Shown in pieces: positions 1-5,581 of a DNA stretch of 8,078 nucleotides. Within the stretch, counting starts at the first letter, position 1. Every line of letters starts with the position of its first letter. This stretch comes from Oscillospiraceae bacterium (lineage in GTDB: Bacteria > Bacillota > Clostridia > Oscillospirales > Oscillospiraceae), in assembly GCA_016295615.1 (NCBI GenBank), contig JAEDKW010000053.1, positions 1-8,078 on the forward strand. The letters run 5' to 3'. Below the pieces are notes generated by a model. It ran no database searches. It saw only the letters and a list, made by a program, of their open reading frames with translations, and was not told where the DNA came from. Both the position numbers and the translations under genes were made by a program.

Positions 1-72
1 TCTTGCCGCCATGGAGGTTTGTGCCGCCATAGGCGTCTGCGCCGCCGTGGGTGTCTGCGCCGCTGTGGGTGT
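1..72 (-). repeat. Four tandem 18-bp units encoding a TPTAAQ-type hexapeptide
   Basis: Four consecutive 18-bp units occupy 72-55, 54-37, 36-19 and 18-1 and are in frame with the partial CDS. The first two differ by a single silent base (ACA/ACG Thr). The third and fourth have drifted to TPMAAQ and TSMAAR. The array reaches the window edge and may continue. It reads as an in-frame coding minisatellite in a low-complexity N-terminal region. Confidence 0.8.
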
Positions 73-108
73 CCTCGTCTGCTGCGAGTTCCAGTTCAAA
101 TCGATCAT
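1..108 (-). CDS. N-terminus of a Gln/Thr/Pro/Ala-rich repeat protein, partial at the left edge (possible GerQ-like spore coat protein)
   Basis: The reading frame opens with an ATG at 108-106 and stays open for 36 codons to the window edge, so only the N-terminus is visible. It reads MIDLNWNSQQTRTPTAAQ and then continues as a hexapeptide repeat (TPTAAQ, TPTAAQ, TPMAAQ, TSMAAR). No signal peptide or membrane segment is visible. A GGGGAG ribosome binding site overlaps the end of the upstream hydrolase stop codon and lies about 8 bases before the ATG. The gap between the two genes is only 14 bases, so the pair is almost certainly cotranscribed. In Bacillus subtilis the spore hydrolase gene cwlJ is followed in the same operon by gerQ, whose product is a coat protein with a low-complexity, Gln-rich N-terminus, needed for CwlJ function. 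Position and composition fit that role, but the conserved GerQ C-terminal domain would lie outside the window. The gene is well supported; its function is inference. Confidence 0.7.
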   Translation of the reverse strand, partial: MIDLNWNSQQTRTPTAAQTPTAAQTPMAAQTSMAAR

Positions 109-122
109 TTTTTCGCTCTCCC

Positions 123-563
123 CTATGTCTGATAATAAGCGTCCGTCGGATTATAGAAACAGTGCTTCCCGATGCGGATCTGAAACGTGCCGACTTTGCT
201 GGGAAAGCTTTGCCGGCAGGTGTCGGAAAAGGGATTGAAAAACCACAGCGCGTCCTCCAGTCCCTGCAGCCGGTTTCCCGCTATCGCCCAGTCGGCGATC
301 TCGTAGTGGACTTCGGTAGGTCGCATATTGTAGATGTTCTGCGGGTTATACACGCCGCCCTCCACCTCGCTGGCGCAGACGAACTGCCCCGGCTGAAAGA
401 TGATGTTGTGGATGCTCCCCTGTCCGACACGGGCATACTCTCCGCCGCTGGCCTCCACACGGTTCATCACCACGCTCGCCACCGCCTTCATGCCGTTGTC
501 TCCCTCGCCGCCGGCTTCACACTCGATCAGACGCGCCAGAAGCTCCCTGTCGGAATAGGCCAA
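123..563 (-). CDS. cwlJ: Spore cortex / cell wall hydrolase, CwlJ-like (SleB C-terminal hydrolase family)
   Basis: This 146-residue protein consists almost entirely of the SleB/CwlJ catalytic domain. The N-terminal motif ARLIECEAGGE (residues 10-20) carries the conserved acidic residue of the family, E16, in the position of the AEA glutamate of SleB. It is followed by the MKAVASVVMNRV segment (25-36), IIFQPGQF (54-61), ALWFFNP (105-111) and the C-terminal HCFYNPT motif (134-140). There is no signal peptide and no peptidoglycan-binding domain, and the length matches Bacillus CwlJ (about 142 residues) rather than the secreted, two-domain SleB. CwlJ acts in the spore during germination, degrading cortex peptidoglycan marked with muramic-delta-lactam. 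The start is TTG at 563-561: a very strong GGGGGAGGG site lies 7 bases upstream, the frame is closed by a TGA about 11 codons upstream, and no ATG or GTG lies between. Transcription is probably separate from ftsK, because a strong terminator lies between them. Family assignment is firm; CwlJ rather than another short SleB-family protein is likely. Confidence 0.9.
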   Translation of the reverse strand: MAYSDRELLARLIECEAGGEGDNGMKAVASVVMNRVEASGGEYARVGQGSIHNIIFQPGQFVCASEVEGGVYNPQNIYNMRPTEVHYEIADWAIAGNRLQGLEDALWFFNPFSDTCRQSFPSKVGTFQIRIGKHCFYNPTDAYYQT

Positions 564-570
564 TGCGTTT

Positions 571-579
571 CCCTCCCCC
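571..579 (-). promoter_or_regulatory. Strong ribosome binding site of the cwlJ-like gene
   Basis: The minus strand reads GGGGGAGGG, 7 bases before TTG at 563. It decides the start: it compensates for the weak TTG codon, and no alternative ATG or GTG exists between the upstream in-frame stop and this site. Confidence 0.8.
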
Positions 580-595
580 GCGTTTCTTCTTTCTC

Positions 596-624
596 AGTTT
601 ATGTCCTCCTCCTGTCCGTATTGA
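596..624 (-). promoter_or_regulatory. Candidate sporulation (sigma-E-type) promoter for the cwlJ-like gene
   Basis: The minus strand has CATAAACT at 603-596, which matches the sigma-E -10 consensus CATACAMT at 7 of 8 positions. The octamer TCAATACG at 624-617, 13 bases upstream, contains the ATA core of the sigma-E -35 element but is otherwise poor (about 4 of 8). Predicted transcription start is near 589, giving a leader of about 26 bases that keeps the GGGGGAGGG ribosome binding site. In B. subtilis cwlJ is transcribed by sigma-E in the mother cell, so location and type agree with gene function. The -10 could also serve sigma-K (CATANNNTA with one mismatch), but no AC is present at the expected -35. 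The spacer contains GGACAGG, which resembles a SpoIIID site. This is a pattern match only. Confidence 0.4.
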
Positions 625-638
625 AAAGAATTTTTCAA
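621..638. repeat. Palindrome with 7-bp arms next to the candidate cwlJ promoter
   Basis: TTGAAAA (621-627) and TTTTCAA (632-638) form a perfect inverted repeat with a 4-base centre. It overlaps the outer edge of the proposed -35 element at 617-624, a position suited to a regulator binding site. AT-rich palindromes of this size can also occur by chance. Confidence 0.45.
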
Positions 639-644
639 AATTTT

Positions 645-675
645 GGGCAGCAGCGCATCATTTGCGGTGCTGCCC
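645..675. repeat. Imperfect hairpin upstream of the cwlJ-like gene
   Basis: GGGCAGCA (645-652) pairs with TGCTGCCC (668-675), and CGCA (654-657) pairs with TGCG (663-666). A single G/G (or C/C) mismatch separates the two stems and the loop is 5 bases. Neither strand has a U-tract directly after the stem, so it is not a typical intrinsic terminator. It lies upstream of the candidate promoter and could be a relic or a structural or regulatory element. Confidence 0.55.
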
Positions 676-852
676 GGTCAGAAACGGGAACTTTTTTGTA
701 TTTGCTCCGTCTTACTCTTCGGTGCGGGGCGAAAAAAGCCCTCAACGCGCCTTTCTCTCCCCCCGCTTTTTTCAAAACAGAGCCAACCCCATTTCCGCGT
801 ATCCGTCAGCGCGCAGCGAAAAGAGCTGCGTACCGCGCGCACGATTGACTCG

Positions 853-892
853 AAAAAATGCTGCAAGGATCTTTTCCTTGCAGCATTTTTTA
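853..892 (-). terminator. Intrinsic terminator of ftsK, probably bidirectional
   Basis: A perfect 12-bp stem (858-869 with 875-886) and a 5-base loop are followed on the minus strand by a run of six T. The A-run and T-run on either side add further pairs, and a T-run also follows the stem on the plus strand, so it could stop transcription in both directions. The upstream flank overlaps the ftsK stop codon at 892-890. It separates ftsK from the cwlJ-like unit. Confidence 0.92.
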
Positions 893-3355
893 TTCTTCCG
901 TTCCCGCGCCGGGCTCCTCCGGCACAGTCCCGCCCTTCATCTGCAGCTCCTGCCACTGTTCCCTCGTGATGAGGAGCTGGCGCGGCTTGGAGCCCTCAAA
1001 CGGTCCCACGATGCCGCGGCTCTCCATTTGGTCGACCAGACGCGCGGCACGGGAGTAGCCGAGCTTCAGCCGGCGCTGGAGCATCGAGACAGACGCCTGT
1101 CCGGTCTCCAGCACCACCTCCACCGCAGCCGGCAGCAGCTCGTCGCCGTCAGATGAGGCATCGTCCTCGGCGGCAGGCGCGCCCTTGGCAGCGCCCTTTT
1201 CCCTCTCGGCGACGTTTTGATTGATCTGGTCGATAACGGACTTGTCGTAGTTCGTTTCGCCGTTTTCCTTGACAAACTGCACCACGCGCTCGATCTCCTC
1301 CGCCGAAATGAAGCAGCCCTGAACGCGCGTGGGCTTGCCCTCGCCAAGCGGCGCGTAGAGCATATCGCCGCGACCGACGAGTTTTTCCGCGCCGGCATTG
1401 TCGAGGATGATGCGCGATTCCAGCGAGGAGGCGACCGCGAATGCGATGCGGCTGGGGATATTCGCCTTCATCAGACCCGTAATGACGTCCGCGGACGGAC
1501 GCTGCGTGGCAATGACCAGGTGCATACCGGCGGCGCGGCCCATCTGCGCCACGCGGCAGATAGACTCCTCCACTTCCTTCGCCGCCACCAGCATCAGATC
1601 CGCCAGCTCATCGATCACGACCACGACGGTCGGCAGATGGGAAAGCGTTTCATCGCTCACGGCAAGCGCATTGTAGCCGGCAAGGTCCTTCACGCCATGC
1701 TCGGAGAAGAGCTTATAGCGCTTCATCATCTCGTACACTGCCCACTGCAGCGCGCCGGCCGCCTTCTTCGGGTCGGTGACAACGGGGATGAGCAGGTGCG
1801 GAATGCCGTTGTACGGCGCAAGCTCGACCATCTTCGGATCGACCATGATAAAGCGCACGTCCTCCGGCGAGGACTTGTAAAGAAGCGACACGATCAGCGA
1901 GTTCGTGCAAACCGACTTGCCGGAGCCCGTCGTGCCGGCGATGAGCACGTGCGGCAGCTTGGCAATATTGCCGATGATGTTCTCGCCGCTGATGTTTTTG
2001 CCGACGGCAAACGCGACATTGGATTTGTGCGAAACGAATTCGCGGGATTCGAGCACGTCGCGGATATGAACGGCAGAGACGAGCTTGTTCGGCACCTCGA
2101 TCCCGACGACCGAGATCTTGTCGGGGATCGGCGCAATGCGCACGCCGCTTGCGCCGAGCGCAAGGGCGATATCGTCCTGCAGATTGGTGATCTTGGAGAG
2201 CTTGACTCCCTGGTCAAGCGTAAATTCATAGCGTGTGACGGACGGACCGCGCACAACGTCGCCCGCCTTTGCCTCCACGCCGAAGCTTGCAAGCGTTTCG
2301 GAAAGGCGTCTTGAGTTGTTGCGCAGCTCTGCGCCGGCCTGCTGCGGATTGCCGCCATGCCCCTGCTCAAGCAGCGTGATGGGCGGATAGCGGTAGGCGG
2401 GCTTTTCCCCTTCGCCCGCTTCGATCTCCTGCGCAACGGTCTGCGCCGCCGCTTCGACTTCCGCGCGCCTGAGCTTCTCCGCCCCGCCCTCCGGCGCCGA
2501 AACGGGCTGATTCCCGTCCGGCAGAGGTTTCGGCACTTCAACGCCCGCGGCGATCTTCGGCTCCCTGTGCAAAAACGGCGGCTGCGTTTCCGCCTTCTCC
2601 CCCGATCTCGCTTCCGGCTCAGACAGCAGCTCGTCCGGGCTCTTGATATGATCCGCCTTTTTCGCAAAGAAGCCGCCCGTGCGCCTGACCGGTTTTTCCT
2701 CGCCGTCGAGCGGAATGTCGATCACCGCGGATTTTTTGGCCGCCTTGGGCGCGCTCTTCGGCGCCTCCGGCTCCGGCTCATAAGGCACCGGTTCGTGTCT
2801 TCTGACCGCCTCGATCATGGCGCCCGGCGTCAGACGCAGCGCGACAAAAAGCATCGTCACGGTCAGCACGGTAAAGATAATGAGCGTCGCCACCTTGCCG
2901 AGCACCGCAAGAAAGCCGATGGCAAGCGCGCCGGCGAGCGCGCCGCCGCTTGTCTTTGCGATGCCGGTGCTCCACAGGCGCTTCAAAACGCCGACGGAAG
3001 ACGCAAACGTCTCCGTACACGCCGCGGCATGTACCATCGCGCCGATCAGCAGCGGCAGCAGCAGCGCACACACCACACGCGCAGCGACGGGACGGCCATG
3101 GTGGAAAAACAGTGCGTAAGCGCAAAGCAGCAGCGCAGGAAACAGGAGGTAATACCCATACCCCACCAGTCCGCAGCTCACCTTCGCGATCCAGTCAATC
3201 AAAATCGCGCCGGTCTGAAAATAGCTCACTGCGACGCAAAGCGCCAAAATCAGACACACGACGCCGCCCACTTCACGGCGGATCGGGCGTTTTTTGCCTT
3301 TTGCCGTGCGTCCGGCGGAGGTCTTTCTCGTTGTTGTTTTCTTCTGTTGCGGCAT
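890..3355 (-). CDS. ftsK: DNA translocase FtsK/SpoIIIE
   Basis: This 821-residue protein is a membrane-anchored hexameric ATPase that pumps double-stranded DNA through the septum, clearing chromosomes at division and moving the chromosome into the forespore in spore formers. After a basic N-terminus (residues 1-27) come about four membrane segments (roughly 30-50, 62-84, 93-112 and 141-174). A Pro/Glu/Ala/Lys-rich linker follows (about 185-325), then the motor domain with Walker A GTTGSGKS (474-481) and Walker B VVVVIDELAD (577-586), with MGRAAGMHLVIATQRPS at 605-621. The C-terminal winged-helix gamma domain (about 737-800) reads the DNA polarity motifs. Four membrane segments and total length are closest to SpoIIIE (787 residues in B. 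subtilis). The start is ATG at 3355, giving MPQQKK, with AGAAAGGA 12 bases upstream. An ATG 12 bases further upstream directly abuts that site and is less likely. No clear promoter is visible, so it may be read through from uppP. Confidence 0.95.
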   Translation of the reverse strand: MPQQKKTTTRKTSAGRTAKGKKRPIRREVGGVVCLILALCVAVSYFQTGAILIDWIAKVSCGLVGYGYYLLFPALLLCAYALFFHHGRPVAARVVCALLLPLLIGAMVHAAACTETFASSVGVLKRLWSTGIAKTSGGALAGALAIGFLAVLGKVATLIIFTVLTVTMLFVALRLTPGAMIEAVRRHEPVPYEPEPEAPKSAPKAAKKSAVIDIPLDGEEKPVRRTGGFFAKKADHIKSPDELLSEPEARSGEKAETQPPFLHREPKIAAGVEVPKPLPDGNQPVSAPEGGAEKLRRAEVEAAAQTVAQEIEAGEGEKPAYRYPPITLLEQGHGGNPQQAGAELRNNSRRLSETLASFGVEAKAGDVVRGPSVTRYEFTLDQGVKLSKITNLQDDIALALGASGVRIAPIPDKISVVGIEVPNKLVSAVHIRDVLESREFVSHKSNVAFAVGKNISGENIIGNIAKLPHVLIAGTTGSGKSVCTNSLIVSLLYKSSPEDVRFIMVDPKMVELAPYNGIPHLLIPVVTDPKKAAGALQWAVYEMMKRYKLFSEHGVKDLAGYNALAVSDETLSHLPTVVVVIDELADLMLVAAKEVEESICRVAQMGRAAGMHLVIATQRPSADVITGLMKANIPSRIAFAVASSLESRIILDNAGAEKLVGRGDMLYAPLGEGKPTRVQGCFISAEEIERVVQFVKENGETNYDKSVIDQINQNVAEREKGAAKGAPAAEDDASSDGDELLPAAVEVVLETGQASVSMLQRRLKLGYSRAARLVDQMESRGIVGPFEGSKPRQLLITREQWQELQMKGGTVPEEPGAGTEE

Positions 3356-3361
3356 AATGAT

Positions 3362-3384
3362 GAACATTCCTTTCTGCAATGTTC
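3362..3384 (-). promoter_or_regulatory. ftsK ribosome binding site displayed in a hairpin loop
   Basis: On the minus strand GAACATT (3384-3378) and AATGTTC (3368-3362) form a perfect 7-bp stem whose 9-base loop contains AGAAAGG of the ftsK ribosome binding site. The 12-base gap from the site to ATG 3355 is longer than usual, and folding would change the effective distance. Regulation through this structure is inference. Confidence 0.5.
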
Positions 3385-3431
3385 CAAGGCGCGAGCCCAT
3401 CTCCGGAAAAGGGAGCGCCCGTTCTGCGCCG

Positions 3432-3467
3432 CGCGTTTCCTGCGCCGCGCAGGCGGCGGGAAACGCG
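3432..3467. repeat. GC-rich long inverted repeat between uppP and ftsK
   Basis: CGCGTTTCC (3432-3440) and GGAAACGCG (3459-3467) are perfect 9-bp arms. The 18-base GC-rich centre can pair further internally. The element begins about 45 bases after the uppP stop. It lacks a U-tract on either strand, so it is not a standard intrinsic terminator; it may protect the uppP mRNA 3' end or partly block readthrough into ftsK. Confidence 0.6.
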
Positions 3468-3511
3468 GCAATTTATCATCAAAAGGACGAAAGTCTGTTT
3501 TCAGCCTTCCC

Positions 3512-4342
3512 TCAAATCATCGCGAGGATCAGCGTCATGATACCGACGCACCAGCAGTAATAGGCAAATGCCCCGAACCTGCCCTTGTCCGCCACATAGC
3601 GCAGCAGGCGGATGCTCAGGTATCCGGAAACTGCGGCAACCGCCACGCCGACCAGATAAACGGGGACGCTCGCCCAGTCAACGCCGGCTTCCAGCGCGTC
3701 CCTGAGCGCGAGAATGTTTGCGCCGAGGACGGCGGGAACGGAGAGCAGGAAGGAAAAGCGCACGGCAAACTTGCGCTCAAATCCGAGGAAGCACCCTGCC
3801 GTGATCGTCGTGCCGGAGCGGGAGATGCCGGGGCAGGTCGCGATCGCCTGCGCGCAGCCGACAAGCAGCACGTCGGCGACGGTGGCGTTCTTTTCGCTCT
3901 TGTGCCCCTTCTTCACGCGGTCGCTTGCAAACAGCAGACAGCCCGTGACGATCAGCGCACCGCCGACAAAGTACATATTGCCTGACAGGCTCTCAACCGC
4001 ATCCTTGACCGGGAGGACCAAAAACAGCGGCAGCGTGCCGAGGATCAGCAGCAGGATCATGCGGCGCGCGGGCGGTACAGGTGTTGGCGTGGAGCGATGC
4101 GCAATATCTCTGATGCCGGCAAAAAACTCCGAGACCATCGCGCAAATATCGCTCCAGTAGGCGACAAACACCGCAAGGAGCGTGCCCAGATGGAGCAGCA
4201 CATCAAAAAACTCCGGAATATCGGACACACCCTTCATCCCGAGCAGCTGCTCCGCGATGGCAAGATGTCCCGAGGACGAGATCGGCAAAAACTCCGCGAT
4301 GCCCTGGATCAGTCCCAGCACGACGGAAGACAGGATCGTCAT
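3512..4342 (-). CDS. uppP: Undecaprenyl-diphosphatase UppP (BacA family)
   Basis: This 276-residue multi-pass membrane protein dephosphorylates undecaprenyl diphosphate to undecaprenyl phosphate, recycling the lipid carrier for peptidoglycan and other wall polymers; family members give bacitracin resistance when overproduced. Both family signatures are present. The first is the Q/E-rich motif LGLIQGIAEFLPISSSGHL (residues 9-27) with Q13, E17 and H26. The second is PGISRSGTT (171-179) with catalytic R175. Several hydrophobic helices span the rest, and the length is normal. The start is ATG at 4342, because AAAGGAAGGA lies about 5 bases upstream. An in-frame TTG 6 codons further upstream would place that ribosome binding site inside the gene and is rejected. 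The gene has its own promoter (4381-4409) after the rnc terminator and is followed, 156 bases on, by ftsK. Confidence 0.95.
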   Translation of the reverse strand: MTILSSVVLGLIQGIAEFLPISSSGHLAIAEQLLGMKGVSDIPEFFDVLLHLGTLLAVFVAYWSDICAMVSEFFAGIRDIAHRSTPTPVPPARRMILLLILGTLPLFLVLPVKDAVESLSGNMYFVGGALIVTGCLLFASDRVKKGHKSEKNATVADVLLVGCAQAIATCPGISRSGTTITAGCFLGFERKFAVRFSFLLSVPAVLGANILALRDALEAGVDWASVPVYLVGVAVAAVSGYLSIRLLRYVADKGRFGAFAYYCWCVGIMTLILAMI

Positions 4343-4380
4343 ATATGTCCTTCCTTTCAAGACAATATTGATACTAAATC

Positions 4381-4409
4381 ATTATATCATAGCCATTTGC
4401 AAATTACCA
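4381..4409 (-). promoter_or_regulatory. Extended -10 sigma-A promoter of uppP
   Basis: The minus strand has a perfect TATAAT at 4386-4381 preceded by TGA (4389-4387), giving the TGnTATAAT extended -10 motif. The best -35 is a weak TGGTAA (4409-4404) at a 17-base spacing, which an extended -10 tolerates. Predicted transcription starts near 4374, about 31 bases before the ATG. The flank is AT-rich and contains an ATTTAC/GTAAAT inverted repeat (4415-4420 with 4429-4434). Confidence 0.75.
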
Positions 4410-4442
4410 CCACAATTTACCGAATTATGTAAATCAAACGGC

Positions 4443-4480
4443 AAAAAATCACCGTGCCGGGCAAACATCCGGCACGGTGA
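4443..4480 (-). terminator. Intrinsic terminator downstream of rnc
   Basis: A perfect 12-bp GC-rich stem (4449-4460 with 4469-4480) with an 8-base loop is followed on the minus strand by six T (4448-4443). It lies 54 bases after the rnc stop codon and closes the acpP-rnc unit ahead of the uppP promoter. Confidence 0.93.
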
Positions 4481-4534
4481 CACAGCTTGTTTTTGTTTTT
4501 TGTTGGCAGCGGAACGGAGCGCTTCCCGCCGTTT

Positions 4535-5215
4535 TCAGCGGTTCATGCTCTCCAGCGCGTCCTTTGCCGCCATCTGCTCCGCCTCTTTTTTGCTTCTGCC
4601 CTCGCCGGTGCCGACGACCGTGTCGTTGAGCAGTACCGCAAAGGAAAAGACCTTATCGTGGTCGGGTCCCTGCTCCCCGATCAGGCGGTAGGTGAGCACC
4701 TGATTCGGCGTGCGCTGCACAAGCTCCTGAAGCTTCGTCTTGTAGTCGCGGCGCTTTGCCTCCGCCGTCTCCTCGCGCTCTTTATCGAGCAGAACACGGT
4801 GGATCAGTTCGCTTGCGGCGCGGATGCCGCCGTCGAGGTAAACGGCAGCAAAAACCGCCTCCGTCGCGTCGGCAAGGATCGAAGGACGGGTGCGCCCGCC
4901 GCAGCTCTCCTCGCCGTGACCGAGCTTGAGATATTCGCCCAGCTTCAGCCGCTGCGCGACCTCGTGCAGGCTGTCCTCACACACCAGAAGCGCACGGATG
5001 CGCGTCAGCTCGCCCTCGGGCGCGGTGGGATGCTTGGCGAAAAGGTACTCCGCCGTCACAAAGCCGAGCACACTGTCGCCCAAAAACTCAAGCCGCTCAT
5101 TGGAAAAGACATTGTCACCGCGGTGCTCGTTCGCATAAGAGCTGTGGCGCAGCGCCTCCTCCAAAAGTGCCGGATTATGGAATTGATAGCCCAGGCTTTT
5201 CTCCAGGGTCTTCAT
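4535..5215 (-). CDS. rnc: Ribonuclease III
   Basis: This 226-residue enzyme cleaves double-stranded RNA, with roles in rRNA precursor processing and mRNA turnover. The N-terminal endonuclease domain (about 1-148) holds the family signature NERLEFLGDSVL (39-50) with metal-binding residues E40, E43 and D47. The second acidic cluster, ADATEA, provides D116 and E119; E119 aligns with the essential glutamate E117 of the E. coli enzyme. The C-terminal double-stranded RNA binding domain (about 156-225) includes the basic GRSKKEAEQMAAKDAL segment (206-221). Length is normal. The start is ATG 5215, with a perfect AGGAGG 7 bases upstream. The gene follows acpP across a hairpin and ends before a strong terminator. 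The acpP-rnc adjacency is common in Firmicutes, but the usual next genes smc and ftsY are not present here. Confidence 0.96.
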   Translation of the reverse strand: MKTLEKSLGYQFHNPALLEEALRHSSYANEHRGDNVFSNERLEFLGDSVLGFVTAEYLFAKHPTAPEGELTRIRALLVCEDSLHEVAQRLKLGEYLKLGHGEESCGGRTRPSILADATEAVFAAVYLDGGIRAASELIHRVLLDKEREETAEAKRRDYKTKLQELVQRTPNQVLTYRLIGEQGPDHDKVFSFAVLLNDTVVGTGEGRSKKEAEQMAAKDALESMNR

Positions 5216-5230
5216 ACCGCTTCCTCCTAT

Positions 5231-5266
5231 AAAAGTACGCCCCGCGCAAAAGCGGGGCGGACTTTT
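5231..5266 (-). terminator. Terminator-like (attenuator) hairpin between acpP and rnc
   Basis: An 8-bp core, CGCCCCGC (5238-5245) with GCGGGGCG (5252-5259), has a 6-base loop. After one mismatch it is extended by AAAAGT (5231-5236) pairing with ACTTTT (5261-5266). On the minus strand the stem ends in ACTTTTAT, a short U-tract, directly followed by the rnc ribosome binding site. It probably acts as a partial terminator or RNA processing and stability element that lowers rnc relative to acpP. Confidence 0.7.
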
Positions 5267-5272
5267 TGTTTC

Positions 5273-5518
5273 TTAATTCAGCTTTGCAGTCAGATAGCGC
5301 ACGCAGTCGCCCACGGTCTTGAGGGCTGCAAGATCGTCCTCGGGGATCTCGTCGACCTCGAATTCCTCCTCCATGGCCATGACCAGCTCAACCAGATCCA
5401 CGGAATCCGCGCCCAGATCGTCCTCGAAGGAGCTGTTCATGGTGACATCGTCAGGCTCAATGGCAAACTGCTCAACGATCAGATCCTGCATCGTCTTAAA
5501 GATTTCTTCTGCGCTCAT
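5273..5518 (-). CDS. acpP: Acyl carrier protein
   Basis: This 81-residue acidic protein carries fatty acyl chains on a 4'-phosphopantetheine arm during type II fatty acid synthesis. The attachment site is S39 in the motif LGADSVDLVEL (35-45), a DSV variant of the usual DSL. The surrounding helix II and the acidic EEEFEVDEIPEDD segment (50-62) are typical, as is the length. The start is taken as ATG 5518, giving MSAEEIF, because GGAGG lies 9 bases upstream; an in-frame ATG two codons earlier (5524) has a spacing of only 3. A TTG-initiated form 21 residues longer would run through the promoter and is rejected. A near-consensus promoter lies just upstream, as expected for one of the most abundant cell proteins. 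The gene sits after plsX, whose enzyme uses acyl-ACP as substrate. Confidence 0.96.
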   Translation of the reverse strand: MSAEEIFKTMQDLIVEQFAIEPDDVTMNSSFEDDLGADSVDLVELVMAMEEEFEVDEIPEDDLAALKTVGDCVRYLTAKLN

Positions 5519-5552
5519 TTTCATCTTCCTCCATCGGATATACTTCGTGCAA

Positions 5553-5581
5553 ATGATACGGCAAAGAAGTAGCCGTGTCAA
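5553..5581 (-). promoter_or_regulatory. Strong sigma-A promoter of acpP, overlain by an inverted repeat
   Basis: The minus strand has a perfect -35 TTGACA (5581-5576), an exact 17-base spacer and a -10 TATCAT (5558-5553) with one mismatch to TATAAT. Predicted transcription starts near 5546, giving a leader of about 28 bases. The -35 lies 18 bases after the plsX stop. A 27-bp dyad, TGATACGGC (5554-5562) against GCCGTGTCA (5572-5580), 8 of 9 positions paired, covers the core promoter. A TTTTGCAAAA palindrome (5588-5597) lies just upstream of the -35. Confidence 0.85.

Larger units (their letters stand above)
564..889. other. Gene-free gap between ftsK and the cwlJ-like gene
   Basis: I find no convincing gene in this gap. 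It holds, from the ftsK side: the ftsK terminator (853-892); a small CGCAGC/GCTGCG stem (812-817 with 825-830); a GC-rich tract with G/A runs and no recognisable signal; the imperfect hairpin at 645-675; the 7+7 palindrome at 621-638; the candidate promoter at 596-624; and the ribosome binding site at 571-579. Several frames stay open across it on the plus strand, but none has a ribosome binding site or protein-like composition. Confidence 0.6.

Noticed and set aside
645..675. Hairpin at 645-675 as an intrinsic terminator
   Set aside because: Neither strand shows a U-tract immediately after the stem; on the minus strand it is followed by AAAATTTTG.
51..848. Long plus-strand open frame opposite the cwlJ-like gene
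   Set aside because: It lies antisense to a well-supported gene, lacks a ribosome binding site, and its composition (Arg/Leu/Ala-rich, no motif) is that of a shadow frame in GC-rich DNA.
1217..2314. 365-codon plus-strand open frame inside ftsK
   Set aside because: Entirely antisense to the motor domain of ftsK; translation is His/Arg/Asp-rich, typical of the reverse complement of a GC-rich gene.
3356..3400. Upstream ATG starts extending ftsK by 4 or 15 codons
   Set aside because: The ATG at 3400 has GGAG directly against it and the ATG at 3367 has AGAAAGGA directly against it, with no usable spacing; MPQQKK at 3355 fits better.
3356..3511. A dedicated sigma-A promoter for ftsK
   Set aside because: A GATAAA-like -10 can be found near 3475, but no -35 at a workable distance, so I could not support it.
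2357..3985. 542-codon plus-strand open frame across ftsK and the end of uppP
   Set aside because: Arg-rich, motif-free translation antisense to two clear genes; it even crosses the ftsK-uppP gap. High GC content and low stop density explain it.
4487..5572. 361-codon plus-strand open frame across rnc and acpP
   Set aside because: Antisense to rnc and acpP and spanning their intergenic hairpin and part of the promoter; no recognisable domain or ribosome binding site.
5519..5581. TTG-initiated extension of acpP by 21 residues
   Set aside because: The extension overlaps the TTGACA-17-TATCAT promoter and adds residues not found in acyl carrier proteins.
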